64,000 nucleotides of DNA from NCBI RefSeq assembly GCF_029689925.1, contig NZ_CP121445.1, forward strand, positions 4,820,501 through 4,884,500. The letters are read 5' to 3'. Below, piece after piece: positions 26,380 through 35,729 of this stretch. Positions within the stretch are counted from its first letter, which is position 1. Every line of letters starts with the position of its first letter. The notes beneath the pieces are model-generated. The model made no database searches and had not been told where the DNA came from. It worked only from the letters and a program-made list of their open reading frames with translations. The DNA comes from Anaerocolumna sp. AGMB13025 (lineage in GTDB: Bacteria > Bacillota > Clostridia > Lachnospirales > Lachnospiraceae). Both the position numbers and the translations under genes were made by a program.

Positions 26380-27278
26380 CAGACAAGCTCCTCCCTTGAA
26401 AATTCCAGAAATTTTTCTTCCAATGTGGTGTGGTTGATTTTTATATCCAAAATGTGATTATCCTTCTCTTTATAACTTTTTAACAGTTCCAGTAAAGCCT
26501 CAGAAAGAGTTTCTGTTTCAAAATAATCATATCCATTATTTCGTTTTATAAATTTACTGAAGGTAAATTCTGTAGATTGACAGGGATTATCCGTCTTTAG
26601 GGCAATTTCTTTTGTGTCCGTAAAAGAGGGTATTAGTTCTTCCGGTCTTCCGATAAATCCTATCCTGCCTTCTTTTATAATTGCAATACGGTCACATAAT
26701 TTTTCAACCTCTGCCATATCATGGGAGGCAATAAGTATGGTTTTACCTAAGGCTTTTAACCGGAATATTTCTTCGTGAAGTGCTGCCTGACCCTCCACAT
26801 CAAGTCCTGCAGTAGGCTCATCCAGAAATATGATATCCGGATTATGCACCAGGGCAAGGGCTAAGTGCAGTCTTCTCTTCTGGCCGGTGGATAAAAAGCT
26901 GTATTGCTTGTGAACCAGCTCTTTTAAGCCAAACTGGTTCAATAAATTCTTATCTGCCTTCACTTTATTGGCCAGACAGAACAACCGAAAGGCTTCTATA
27001 ACCGTAATATTACCAGGCAGTGCAGTGGACTGCAATTGAATTCCGATATAAGCATGAAGTTTTGCCCCTGCCACAGCCCTTTGATTATGAAAGCTTACCA
27101 TTCCTTTATCATAACGTTTCAGACCTTCTATACACTCTAAGGTGGTAGTTTTCCCTGCTCCGTTCGTACCAAGGAGAGCAAATATCTCACCTGGTTCCAC
27201 CTGAAAGGTTACGCCGTGAAGCACCTCTTTGCCGGCATAACTTTTCACCAGCTTCTCAACTTCTAATATAGAACCCAT
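26379..27278 (-). CDS. ABC transporter ATPase
   Basis: 299 residues. Walker A is LLGTNGAGKTTTLEC (about 34-48), the Q loop is IGIQLQS, the signature is LSTGQKRRLHLALAL and Walker B is IIFLDEPTAGLD, followed by the H-loop ASHDMAEVEKLC. A C-terminal extension of about 80 residues follows, typical of DrrA/CcmA-type exporters. It starts 3 nt after the DUF3021 stop and is coupled to the permease. All catalytic residues are present, so it should be active. Confidence 0.93.
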   Translation of the reverse strand: MGSILEVEKLVKSYAGKEVLHGVTFQVEPGEIFALLGTNGAGKTTTLECIEGLKRYDKGMVSFHNQRAVAGAKLHAYIGIQLQSTALPGNITVIEAFRLFCLANKVKADKNLLNQFGLKELVHKQYSFLSTGQKRRLHLALALVHNPDIIFLDEPTAGLDVEGQAALHEEIFRLKALGKTILIASHDMAEVEKLCDRIAIIKEGRIGFIGRPEELIPSFTDTKEIALKTDNPCQSTEFTFSKFIKRNNGYDYFETETLSEALLELLKSYKEKDNHILDIKINHTTLEEKFLEFSREELV

Positions 27279-27281
27279 AGT

Positions 27282-27728
27282 TTACCCCTCTCCCCTGTTA
27301 ATATTTTCTTTATATTCCGTTAGCTTTTCATTCAAGAGTTTCATTTTTTTCTTTTGAAAGTACAATCGAAGCAACACTATGATCAGATAAAAAAAGGTAA
27401 ATAAACCAATAACAAGAGCAAACATGGACTTACCCTTTAATAAACCCTCCCCTAAGTCATACCATTTAAAACCCAAGAGAAAAATAACAATTACAAGAAA
27501 GGCAAATAAATAGCTTACACTTACCTGCACCAGGAAACTTAGTTTTTCAGAAGAGAAGACTGCTCCGATCAGGGAACAGCAGGCTGCCAGTCCAAATGCC
27601 TCAAGTAGTATAGCCACAGGCATAACTTGCTTACCATCCAAAATAACTGCAATGCATATAACCAATACTTCAATGGTATAGGAAATAACCAGACCTGCAA
27701 AAAAATTAATCAATATCCTGTTTTTCAT
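27282..27728 (-). CDS. DUF3021 membrane protein
   Basis: 148 residues with four hydrophobic helices and a basic C-terminal tail (FQKKKMKLLNEKL). It fits DUF3021, a family almost always found beside a LytTR-domain regulator, as here. Its role is not established; the constant pairing suggests that it holds or modulates the regulator at the membrane. GGAGC precedes the ATG. It lies between the LytTR gene and the ABC ATPase gene in one operon. Confidence 0.75.
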   Translation of the reverse strand: MKNRILINFFAGLVISYTIEVLVICIAVILDGKQVMPVAILLEAFGLAACCSLIGAVFSSEKLSFLVQVSVSYLFAFLVIVIFLLGFKWYDLGEGLLKGKSMFALVIGLFTFFYLIIVLLRLYFQKKKMKLLNEKLTEYKENINRGEG

Positions 27729-27759
27729 TACGGCTCCTTTCTGCCTATCGTTGACCTGT

Positions 27760-28197
27760 TTAAATTCCTAACTTTCTTTTAAAATTGCGGATATATTGCC
27801 TTGATATTATAATTGCTTCCCCGTTGGAAAGCTCTGCTTTAATTCTGCCATTTAGCAAAGGGATTACCTGTTCCACCTTCAGCAGATTTAAAATAGCTGA
27901 TTTACTGACGCGGATAATACTGGTATCTGTAAACTTTTCTTCGATTTCATAAAGTCTTAAACTAGTCTCATAGATTTTGTCACTGGAATAAATAAATACT
28001 TTTTCATCTACGGTATCAAAATATAAAATATCTTCGGTCTTTAAAAAATGAGTTTTACCATCTACCTTCCCGGTAATGGTATGACAGTGAAGTTGAATAC
28101 CTGATATTAGTCTTTCAATATCTTCATTGACCTCTTTACATTTTATTATTATTTCTGGTTCCCTTACATCTACGGATTTTTCTATCTGAATCTTCAA
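27760..28197 (-). CDS. LytTR-domain DNA-binding regulator
   Basis: 145 residues from a TTG start at 28195-28197, chosen because AAGGGGA lies 6-8 nt upstream; an ATG eight codons earlier has no such site. The C-terminal half is a LytTR domain: EDILYFDTVDEKVFIYS, RVSKSAILNLLKVEQVIPLLNGRIKAEL, and ISRQYIRNFKRKLGI. There is no receiver domain, so it belongs to the free-standing LytTR plus DUF3021 group. It probably controls this operon, including the ABC transporter. Confidence 0.85.
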   Translation of the reverse strand: MKIQIEKSVDVREPEIIIKCKEVNEDIERLISGIQLHCHTITGKVDGKTHFLKTEDILYFDTVDEKVFIYSSDKIYETSLRLYEIEEKFTDTSIIRVSKSAILNLLKVEQVIPLLNGRIKAELSNGEAIIISRQYIRNFKRKLGI

Positions 28198-28221
28198 GAC
28201 TTTCCCCTTCCCTGATATCAA

Positions 28222-28586
28222 TCGTTACAGGCTGTGAGCAATAACTATCAACCATGCTGCCCTTCCCCATCTTAAGTACTATGGTTTTCTTACCTTGAAG
28301 TGTTATAATGCCTGATCTGGTTATAATTATATCTTACTATATGAATTTAATATTTCAAGAGACTTTCGGTTTCCTGCCAAAATATAGGAGGTAAGTTACA
28401 AAGAAAATTATTATGACTTATTATGTTTAGATACTCTCTGTCAGTAAATCGTTTCTGTATAATCAAAAACTGGAAGAAAGGTATGCCTATAATAGCAATC
28501 CTTTCCTCCAGTTTTTCTATCGTTAAAGTAAATTTATTGAAATGCTGGGATTAAACGGCTTTTTTAACGGTTATTTCAGAAATAAC
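28222..28586. other. Intergenic region before the LytTR operon
   Basis: This holds the leader and promoter area of the LytTR operon (TATAAT on the minus strand near 28310) and the terminator at 28465-28516. No gene is supported. Confidence 0.45.
28465..28516 (-). terminator. Terminator of the nitroreductase unit
   Basis: AAAAACTGGA (28465-28474) pairs with TCCAGTTTTT (28507-28516), and GAAAGG with CCTTTC inside. T-runs occur on either strand, so it may act in both directions. It lies 70 nt after the nitroreductase stop. Confidence 0.75.
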
Positions 28587-29789
28587 TTACTCTTTTATTA
28601 TTAAATCCATTATATCCTGTCTCATGCTTAAAGGAGAATCCTTTGTGGGCTTACCTATTCTGACTAGCATCTGTATGGTTGCTCCGTTTGTTCCATAGTC
28701 TTTATGAATTTCTTTATAAACTTCCGACATCTCTGGATATTCTTCCAATGCCTGGCTCAGAGGCTGCGTAACCAATCCCAGAGTATGGGCTTTAGCAATC
28801 AGCCGGCTGTAAAGCATACCGCTTTTCACCTGACTGCTGCGGCTGTTGTCCTTAGATTTAATTATAATATAGGCAGGGGTATTATCAACAGAAGTCTTAC
28901 CAGACTTGATATATAAATCTGAGGCAGCACTACCCTGATTAAAGGACGGGAACAAAGTCACCAAGCCCTGCATCAAATATTTCATAATTCCCTCAGTACC
29001 CTGCCCTTCCACAGAAAATCCATACCGGTATTTATTCTTTTCTTTTTCATTGGCACGAAAGATCACATTCGATTCTTCCATAACCCTGTCTACACCTGCT
29101 TCTACAGTAAGTCCTTCCATTGCTATTCTGCCTAAATTATTCAGATTCTCTTCATCTTTATAGATCTGCAAAGACAGAGAAGGGTCTGTATTAATTCCAT
29201 TCAGTTGACTAACTTCCTCTTCTGTTAAAGAGGTTTTCTCATAAGCCGAACGATTTGTGTCGGCTAGAAACATCGTATCAAAAAGTGGATTATTGGATGG
29301 ATTCGATTTTGTCAAAGTAATTTTAGCTACGGGAAGTTTCTTTAAGCTGTCTGAAAGATTTTCCTCCTCGTAATCCCCCTCAGGAAATAAGTCTATCTTC
29401 GTATCATATCCTTCCTTCTCACCGCCTATTGCCACATATTCTAAAAAGGTTCCCTGGGTCACCATCATTTGCCTGGAATAAGGGTCTACCTCTTTTGTTA
29501 ACCGGTCACTGTCTGCGTAAAGATAAAATACGTTCTTATCCGCCTTATCCAGTAAAATCTTCCAGGGCTGCATATTATGACCGTTAGCAGCTAAAAGCCC
29601 ATAAGAACATAAAGTTATTCTGGGATCTTCAAAGCGTTTCGTATATTCCTTATCCCAAGGCTTTAAATAGGCAGGTTTTACAAATATTCCGCCTATTACT
29701 AACAAAGCAGCAAAAGCTGCAACAATTAAAATCACGAAACCGGAACAAAAATATAGTAGTTTTTTATATAATTTGCTTTTTCCCTTCAT
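28587..29789 (-). CDS. Membrane-anchored nitroreductase-like (Acg-type) protein
   Basis: 400 residues. An N-terminal basic stretch and hydrophobic helix (about 12-36) anchor it in the membrane with the rest outside, or serve as an uncleaved signal. The remainder resembles large nitroreductase-fold proteins of the Acg type, with SYGLLAANGHNMQPWKI near the start (the FMN-binding Asn-x-Gln-Pro-Trp segment) and SGMLYSRLIAKAHTLGL near the end. Acg-type proteins bind or store flavin and often lack reductase activity. GGAGGG precedes the ATG. A tetR gene 17 nt upstream shares the operon and probably regulates it. Confidence 0.75.
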   Translation of the reverse strand: MKGKSKLYKKLLYFCSGFVILIVAAFAALLVIGGIFVKPAYLKPWDKEYTKRFEDPRITLCSYGLLAANGHNMQPWKILLDKADKNVFYLYADSDRLTKEVDPYSRQMMVTQGTFLEYVAIGGEKEGYDTKIDLFPEGDYEEENLSDSLKKLPVAKITLTKSNPSNNPLFDTMFLADTNRSAYEKTSLTEEEVSQLNGINTDPSLSLQIYKDEENLNNLGRIAMEGLTVEAGVDRVMEESNVIFRANEKEKNKYRYGFSVEGQGTEGIMKYLMQGLVTLFPSFNQGSAASDLYIKSGKTSVDNTPAYIIIKSKDNSRSSQVKSGMLYSRLIAKAHTLGLVTQPLSQALEEYPEMSEVYKEIHKDYGTNGATIQMLVRIGKPTKDSPLSMRQDIMDLIIKE

Positions 29790-29806
29790 AGGTTTCCCTC
29801 CATTTC

Positions 29807-30457
29807 CTAATCTGCCGATATGGTTAGCAGAATTAGCTTAAAAGCCTCTGATACCAATTCTTCTGAGGTTATTTTGTGAAAATTCAGTATATACTTCTCC
29901 TTCTTCTTTATAGTGCCAAATACACCAAGCATATAAGACCACAGCACCAGGGCAGTTTTTATTACGTCCAAATCCTGTTTTAACGAACCGTCCTTTATTC
30001 CCTCCCGTAAGGCATCGGTAAAGAATTTAAGAATCTCTTCTCCTATGGCATAACACTCTTCTCTGGATTTGTCCGGTATGGTATCCTGAAAATCTATGTC
30101 CGTATTCTCATATTCCATAATAGCACTAAAATATTTGGGATAATCCAGATAAAACCGGTATAAGGTATCCGCAATCTGTTTTATCTTATCCAGGGCATTC
30201 TTACAATCCTTTTGCTGCAAATCTTTTATCAGCCGGTTGAGTAACAACCTGTAACCTTTTATCATGATTTCAAAATAGATCTGTTCCTTGCTGTTAAAGT
30301 ACACGTATATGGTTCTTTTACTGAATTCAGCTTCTTTTGCTACATCATCCATGGTAGCCTGGTTATATCCCTTAGTAAAAATAACCCGTTCCGCTGCTTC
30401 TATAATATCATTTCTTCTTATGATTTTTTCTTTTTCCTTGCGTTCTTCCGCTCCCAT
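29807..30457 (-). CDS. TetR-family repressor
   Basis: 216 residues from ATG 30455-30457, preceded by AAAGG at a 7-nt distance. The N-terminal HTH reads ATMDDVAKEAEFSKRTIYVYF, a classical TetR helix-turn-helix, followed by a helical ligand domain. The promoter carries a perfect 9-bp inverted repeat immediately after the -10 box, so autorepression is likely and the nitroreductase-like gene would be co-regulated. The ligand is unknown. Confidence 0.9.
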   Translation of the reverse strand: MGAEERKEKEKIIRRNDIIEAAERVIFTKGYNQATMDDVAKEAEFSKRTIYVYFNSKEQIYFEIMIKGYRLLLNRLIKDLQQKDCKNALDKIKQIADTLYRFYLDYPKYFSAIMEYENTDIDFQDTIPDKSREECYAIGEEILKFFTDALREGIKDGSLKQDLDVIKTALVLWSYMLGVFGTIKKKEKYILNFHKITSEELVSEAFKLILLTISAD

Positions 30458-30488
30458 TGTCATCCCTTTCTTGCACATGAGTGTATAT

Positions 30489-30539
30489 AAGTAAACTATA
30501 AGTTTACTTTATTATATGATTCGATTATCTGGTTGTCAA
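30489..30539 (-). promoter_or_regulatory. tetR/nitroreductase promoter and operator
   Basis: Minus strand: TTGACA (complement of 30534-30539), 17 nt, TATAAT (complement of 30511-30516), a consensus promoter. AAGTAAACT (30489-30497) and AGTTTACTT (30501-30509) form a perfect 9-bp inverted repeat with a 3-nt centre at the transcription start. Confidence 0.75.
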
Positions 30540-30682
30540 TACGGTTTTTGTAAAAACTTATGAATACTTTTGTTAAACTTTCATTTATATTCTTTTAAAT
30601 AGAAGTTTAACTTTTACCATACATTTTTACCTTCTATGAATTTATTAATTTGTACTAGCATATACTGTATATCTAAAGTTTC

Positions 30683-32041
30683 CTATTCTTCACCTGGGAG
30701 GGGATCCACCCTCTGACCCGCTATCATCTCAATGGCATACGCATATCCTAAAAGTTGTGCATCTGTTTTTGCGGTCAGCACAATTCCAAAAGGCATGCCG
30801 TTCTCATATAACCCACAGGGTATTGTGATACTGGGAAGTCCGGTATAATGAGGTATATTATTTCTCACTAACATGATACAGACGTCAATATTCATAAGCT
30901 GGCTGCGTACTTCCTTACATGCAGCCGCCCTGTCTGAGAGTATATCCTGATAAGCACATTCCTCTAAAGTTCCCGAGGTATTTTCCTCGGCATCAATTAA
31001 ATAGTTCTGACCATATCGAAGAGCGATTTCCTTGTGTTCCTTATTAAAATTGATAATATCCTTTAACGTGCGCAGTGGAAACTCTTCCGGAAGCTCGGAT
31101 AAATAGCGGTTCAGCCCATATTTAAACTCATATTTCATTAACAGTCCGACATTCTCTGACGCCGCTAATTGGCACCGCTTGAGATTGGCACCTGCGTACT
31201 CCAGTTCTTTTATTATTTTTTCAGTCTTTCGTACTTCTTCCTCTGTCAGATCAGCTTTACGCCATTCATTAATTCCAACCGTTACATCATTTAAATCTAT
31301 AACATTACTAAGCTTTAGCTGGTTATTGGTTAGTTCTGAGTAAAGGATAGCGGCATCGGTTACCGTTCTGGTCATAGTACCTGGTGTATCAAGAGTGAAA
31401 CTAATTGGTAAAATACCACGGCTGCTAAGGGAACCCATACTTGGTCGAAAGCCTACCAATCCGTTTCTTAACCCCTGTGCTACTATAGAATTGCAGGTAT
31501 CGGTTCCAATTGACGCGGTGCACAGATTAGCAGACACGGCTGCTGCCGAACCAGAACTAAACTCCGAGGGGTTCTCTGTCCGTTGATAAGGGGATTTTAC
31601 CTGACCTCCTTTGGAGCTGTAGCCCCTTGGCATATCCTTTGTCATATAATCCGCAAACTCGGTCATATTGGTTTTTCCCAACAGGATTGCTCCTTTTGCC
31701 CGTAACAGCTTAACGATATCCGCGTCATAAGGGGCATAAGCTTCTGACAGGGCATAAGCGCCAGCAGAGGTATGCATGCAGTCAGCAGTGTTAATGTTAT
31801 CTTTAATCAAAATTGGGATACCGGCTAACAAACCAAAACCCCCAAAACCCCTTTTGTCCATTTCCTCTGCTATGCTTAAAGCATCGGGATTAATCTCTGC
31901 TACACTGTTTAACCCCCGTTCCCCTTTATCTAGTTGGTTAATACGGTTTATGTAATGTTGTACTAGTTCCTTTGCGGATATTTCTTTATTTCTTAACAGG
32001 ATTGCAAGCTCTAATATAGTTAACTCATTCAGAAAGTTCAT
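30683..32041 (-). CDS. Amidase-signature enzyme
   Basis: 452 residues of the amidase signature family, which hydrolyse C-N amide bonds with a Ser-cisSer-Lys triad. Lys80 lies in IPILIKDNINT, the Ser pair at 162-163 in SSGSAAAVSA, and Ser186 in GTDTCNSI, a variant of GTDTGGSIR. The C-terminal GLPSITIPCGLYENGMPFGI is conserved in the family. No gatB or gatC is nearby and the loop differs, so I favour a stand-alone amidase over tRNA amidotransferase subunit GatA. Cytoplasmic; substrate unknown. Confidence 0.85.
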   Translation of the reverse strand: MNFLNELTILELAILLRNKEISAKELVQHYINRINQLDKGERGLNSVAEINPDALSIAEEMDKRGFGGFGLLAGIPILIKDNINTADCMHTSAGAYALSEAYAPYDADIVKLLRAKGAILLGKTNMTEFADYMTKDMPRGYSSKGGQVKSPYQRTENPSEFSSGSAAAVSANLCTASIGTDTCNSIVAQGLRNGLVGFRPSMGSLSSRGILPISFTLDTPGTMTRTVTDAAILYSELTNNQLKLSNVIDLNDVTVGINEWRKADLTEEEVRKTEKIIKELEYAGANLKRCQLAASENVGLLMKYEFKYGLNRYLSELPEEFPLRTLKDIINFNKEHKEIALRYGQNYLIDAEENTSGTLEECAYQDILSDRAAACKEVRSQLMNIDVCIMLVRNNIPHYTGLPSITIPCGLYENGMPFGIVLTAKTDAQLLGYAYAIEMIAGQRVDPLPGEE

Positions 32042-32237
32042 AGGATAGGGTTTCCTTTCCTTTTTACTTAATTATACCAATGATTTTCTGAAACTATTAC
32101 AGGTTATTGTTCGCACATCGGCTTAAAATCAGTTATAGCGTAATTACTCTATGGATTTATTTCTTTTCCATATTACAGCTTATGTTTTGTATAGAATCGG
32201 CTGATTTTATCATATACTATATTGAGGTGATTCGGTT

Positions 32238-32494
32238 CATCCTGATTTGCATGTGTGCTTTCGCACACAGATGGGAGTTAGGTTGAAAAAACAAGAGCGA
32301 TTTTTCAACATCTTGATTTGAATGTGTGCTTTCGCACACAGATGGGAGTTAGGTTGAAAAAACAAAAGCGATTTTTCAACATCTTGATTTGAATGTGTGC
32401 TTTCGCACACAGATGGGAGTTAGGTTGAAAAAACAAAAGCGATTTTTCAACATCTTGATTTGAATGTGTGCTTTCGCACACAGATGGGAGTTAA
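32238..32494 (-). repeat. 71-nt tandem repeat with two hairpins per unit
   Basis: About 3.6 almost identical 71-nt units start at 32238, 32309, 32380 and 32451. Each has a 7-bp hairpin which, read on the minus strand, is closed by a GAAA tetraloop (TGTGTGC-GAAA-GCACACA). A second 9-bp hairpin has arms GTTGAAAAA and TTTTTCAAC. The strand is given for the tetraloop reading. It lies 200 nt upstream of the amidase gene. Confidence 0.9.
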
Positions 32495-32557
32495 CATGAT
32501 TATAACAATACAGGATTATTACAGGTACACCCGCGGCTGGAATATCGTATTTTTAAA

Positions 32558-32733
32558 GGCTGCTGCAAAATCGTAGGGTAAAAATTTGCACTTAAGGGAG
32601 GATAGCTGCAGCAATGATAAATTTTCATACTCGGGGCTAAATGGATATTACCCATTCTCTTCCAAGTGATTTACACTTTCATTGCAACAGCCTCCTGCCC
32701 TTAAGTAATTCCTACTTAGATTTTGCAGCAGCC
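32558..32733. mobile_element. MITE-like fold-back element
   Basis: A non-coding 176-bp element with perfect 15-bp terminal inverted repeats: GGCTGCTGCAAAATC at 32558-32572 and its complement at 32719-32733. Inner segments also pair (ACTTAAGGG at 32590-32598 with 32698-32706, and GCTGCAGCAATGA with TCATTGCAACAGC), so the whole forms an imperfect palindrome. The ends resemble those of IS1182-like insertion sequences. No clear target duplication is visible. Confidence 0.75.
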
Positions 32734-32828
32734 ATTTTATATTTATAACACTTGCATGCCTACTCCCACCCCTGTTCATACGCATGTAGTTTTATAAAAC
32801 CATACTAATTTGTAACGCCTTCTTATTC

Positions 32829-35705
32829 TTATACAGCAGTTAAGACTTCGGACAGAAACCTTCCGGTATGGGAAGCCTTTATCTTTGTAATCTGCTCCGG
32901 CGTACCCTCGGCAACAACGTAACCGCCTTCATTACCGCCCTCCGGGCCCATATCTATGATATAGTCAGCTGACTTTATCACATCCAGATGATGCTCAATC
33001 ACAATAACAGAATGCCCCTGGTCTACCAGTTTATTTAAACTGTCTAACAGCTTTTGTATATCAAAGAGGTGAAGCCCTGTCGTAGGTTCATCTAAAATAT
33101 ACAGATTGTGAGCGCCTTTTTTGATTTTTGCTAACTCATAGGCTAACTTCACTCTTTGGGCTTCTCCGCCGGAGAGGGTCGTGGAGCTCTGCCCAAGACA
33201 CATATATCCTAAGCCCAATTCATTCATAATACCTAATTTGTGCTTTAAATAAGTGTTATCCTTAAAAAACTCCAGGGCTTCTTCCACCGTCATATTCAGG
33301 ACATCGGCAATACTCTTTCCATGATACTTAATCTCCAGCCCTTCTTCGGAAAAACGCATTCCTTTACACATTGGACAGATGGTTTCTATATCCGCCATAA
33401 ACTGTAAGTTGGTAACTATAATCCCATCACCGGAACAATGTTCACACCTGGTACCATTTGCATGGGTAAGACTAAAATCAATGGCCTTATACCCCTTTGT
33501 CTTAGCCTCCGGCTGGGCAGCAAACAAATCTCTTATTTTATCATATATCCCAATATAGGTGGCCGGGTTTGATTTGGAATTCCTGCCAATGGCGGACTGG
33601 TCAATATTAATTACATTATTAATCAGACTGGCACCGAATAGGAAGTCATGTTCACCGGCTACTATTCTGGCACTGGTTTTATCTATTTTTAGCTGTTTAT
33701 ACAGTATTTCATTGATTAAAGTACTTTTTCCGGAACCGGACACACCAGTTATGCACACGAAGACACCCAGAGGAATGTCTAAATCCACATTCTTTAAATT
33801 ATTCTCTCTTGCTCCTTGAATGGATAAAAAATCATCCCCTAAATTCCTGCGTTTTGAGGGTACCGCTATGGATGCCCTGCCGGATAAGTACTGACCGGTT
33901 ATAGACCCCTTCTCTTTCTTGATGTCCTTAAGGTTTCCTTGTGCAACGACATTACCGCCATGAATTCCCGGTCCTGGTCCGATTTCAATAATATGGTCCG
34001 CACTTTTTATCGTATCCAGATCATGTTCTACCACAATAATGGTATTGCCGATATCCCTCAGTTTCTTCATGGTATCAATGACTTTGTGGGAATCTCTTGG
34101 GTGCAGTCCGATACTGGGTTCATCCATTACATATAACATTCCCATCAGTTCACTGCTAATCTGAGTAGACATTTTAATCCGCTGCATTTCTCCGCCGGAG
34201 ATGGTATCGCTGCGTCTGCTTAAAGCTATATAATGAAGACCGATTTCAATTAAGAGCTTCACTCTCACAGAGATTTCTCTTATAATGGAACCAGCAATAT
34301 CCCTAATATCTTCTTCAAAGGTCAGGGAATTTAAAAACTGTAATAGTTCCGGCAGCTGCATTCTGCTTAATTCATCAATATTCTTTCCGCCTACTGTTAT
34401 CTTAAGCCTCTGCTTTTTTAATCTGGCCCCGTTACATTCCGGACAGATTTTCTCAATCATACAGTCTTTGATAAAACTTGGCTCAAAGGCTTCGGTGGTG
34501 GAGGTTTTGCGTATATAGTGCTTATACCAGCTTTCCAATTCATGGACAAATCCCCAGAAAGGTCTTTCTCTTCCGGTTATCCAGTTCCTCTTCTGGGAAA
34601 ATGGAGGCTGTACCATAGTTACCGGTTCTCCCTTTGTCCCATAAAATAACATATCGTAGATATCTTTTGATAACTCATGAAAAGGAGTATCCAAACTAAA
34701 ATCATACTTTTGGGAAAGGCTGTACATCATAACCGTACGGTAACTGTCTTTCCCATTCGTATTATATACCGTATTCTTAAGGGCACCTTTATTGATACTT
34801 TTTTCCGGTGCCACAATTAAAAACCGGGGTTCTACCACATAAGACAGTCCCACTCCCAGACAGGTATGACAGGCACTGGCTGGTGAATTAAAGGAAAAGT
34901 GAAAGGGCTGCATCTCGCAGAGGAAAAAGTGATGCCCCGTACAGCCAAACCCTTCATAAAAGGATTCTTCTATCCCACCGATGACCTCAATCTTAATCAT
35001 AATATCTTCTTCAAGGGATAACATGGCGGCTTCTATAGATTTCGCTATCTGGATATAGTTATCATTCTTAAGGGTAAAGCGGTCGATGACTAGTTCCATA
35101 GTATAGGTTTTCGTCTCATCCAGTTCTTTTTTTTCAGCCAGGGAAAACGGTTCCCCGTCTACCAAAAGGTTTTTATATCCTTTATTCCTTAACTGTTCAA
35201 AGGTGTAACTATAATCTTCCCCATAGATTTTATAAACCGGTGCCCGAAGCTCTACTACCGTTCCGACAGGAAGAGTTGATATATGTTCCGCCATCTGAGC
35301 TGCGGATAACTGTTTTAAAGGTTTGCCGCATTCAGGACAGCTACCTTTACCGGCAGTTGAGAATAACAGTCTTAAATAATCACTGATATCCGTTACTGTT
35401 CCTACCGTCGACCGGGGGTTGTTATTCACTTTTTTCTGTTCAATGGCAATGACAGGGGACAATCCTCTTACATAATCTACATTGGCTTTCTTTAGCTGAC
35501 TGATACGGCTTTTTGCAAAGGTTGATATGGAATCTAAAAAGCGCCTCTGCCCTTCTCCATATATGACATCAAAGGCCAGGGAGGATTTGCCGGAGCCGGA
35601 TACACCGGTAATTACGGTCATCTTATCCCTTGGAATCTCAACCGAGATATTCTTTAAATTATTCTGCTTTGCTCCGGATATTTCAATACTTGTTCGTACA
35701 GACAT
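32829..35705 (-). CDS. UvrA-like excinuclease subunit (paralogue)
   Basis: 958 residues with two ABC ATPase halves. The first Walker A is GVSGSGKS at 34-41 and the second is GVSGSGKSTLINEIL, with signatures TISGGEMQRIK and TLSGGEAQRVKLA and Walker B regions ending DEPSIGLH and DEPTTGLH. The second zinc module (CEHC...CPMC) is intact. In the first, the usual leading C-x-x-C is replaced by C-x7-C (CTGHHFFLC) before CHTC. No uvrB or uvrC is adjacent and the canonical uvrA normally sits beside uvrB, so this is probably a paralogue used for DNA damage or drug resistance. It follows a nucleotidyltransferase gene by 24 nt. Confidence 0.88.
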   Translation of the reverse strand: MSVRTSIEISGAKQNNLKNISVEIPRDKMTVITGVSGSGKSSLAFDVIYGEGQRRFLDSISTFAKSRISQLKKANVDYVRGLSPVIAIEQKKVNNNPRSTVGTVTDISDYLRLLFSTAGKGSCPECGKPLKQLSAAQMAEHISTLPVGTVVELRAPVYKIYGEDYSYTFEQLRNKGYKNLLVDGEPFSLAEKKELDETKTYTMELVIDRFTLKNDNYIQIAKSIEAAMLSLEEDIMIKIEVIGGIEESFYEGFGCTGHHFFLCEMQPFHFSFNSPASACHTCLGVGLSYVVEPRFLIVAPEKSINKGALKNTVYNTNGKDSYRTVMMYSLSQKYDFSLDTPFHELSKDIYDMLFYGTKGEPVTMVQPPFSQKRNWITGRERPFWGFVHELESWYKHYIRKTSTTEAFEPSFIKDCMIEKICPECNGARLKKQRLKITVGGKNIDELSRMQLPELLQFLNSLTFEEDIRDIAGSIIREISVRVKLLIEIGLHYIALSRRSDTISGGEMQRIKMSTQISSELMGMLYVMDEPSIGLHPRDSHKVIDTMKKLRDIGNTIIVVEHDLDTIKSADHIIEIGPGPGIHGGNVVAQGNLKDIKKEKGSITGQYLSGRASIAVPSKRRNLGDDFLSIQGARENNLKNVDLDIPLGVFVCITGVSGSGKSTLINEILYKQLKIDKTSARIVAGEHDFLFGASLINNVINIDQSAIGRNSKSNPATYIGIYDKIRDLFAAQPEAKTKGYKAIDFSLTHANGTRCEHCSGDGIIVTNLQFMADIETICPMCKGMRFSEEGLEIKYHGKSIADVLNMTVEEALEFFKDNTYLKHKLGIMNELGLGYMCLGQSSTTLSGGEAQRVKLAYELAKIKKGAHNLYILDEPTTGLHLFDIQKLLDSLNKLVDQGHSVIVIEHHLDVIKSADYIIDMGPEGGNEGGYVVAEGTPEQITKIKASHTGRFLSEVLTAV

Positions 35706-35729
35706 AGCGAAACTCCTTTCTAAGGCACC

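Noticed and set aside
32238..32494. CRISPR array
   Set aside because: The repeats are directly adjacent 71-nt units with no unique spacers between them, and no cas genes are in the window.
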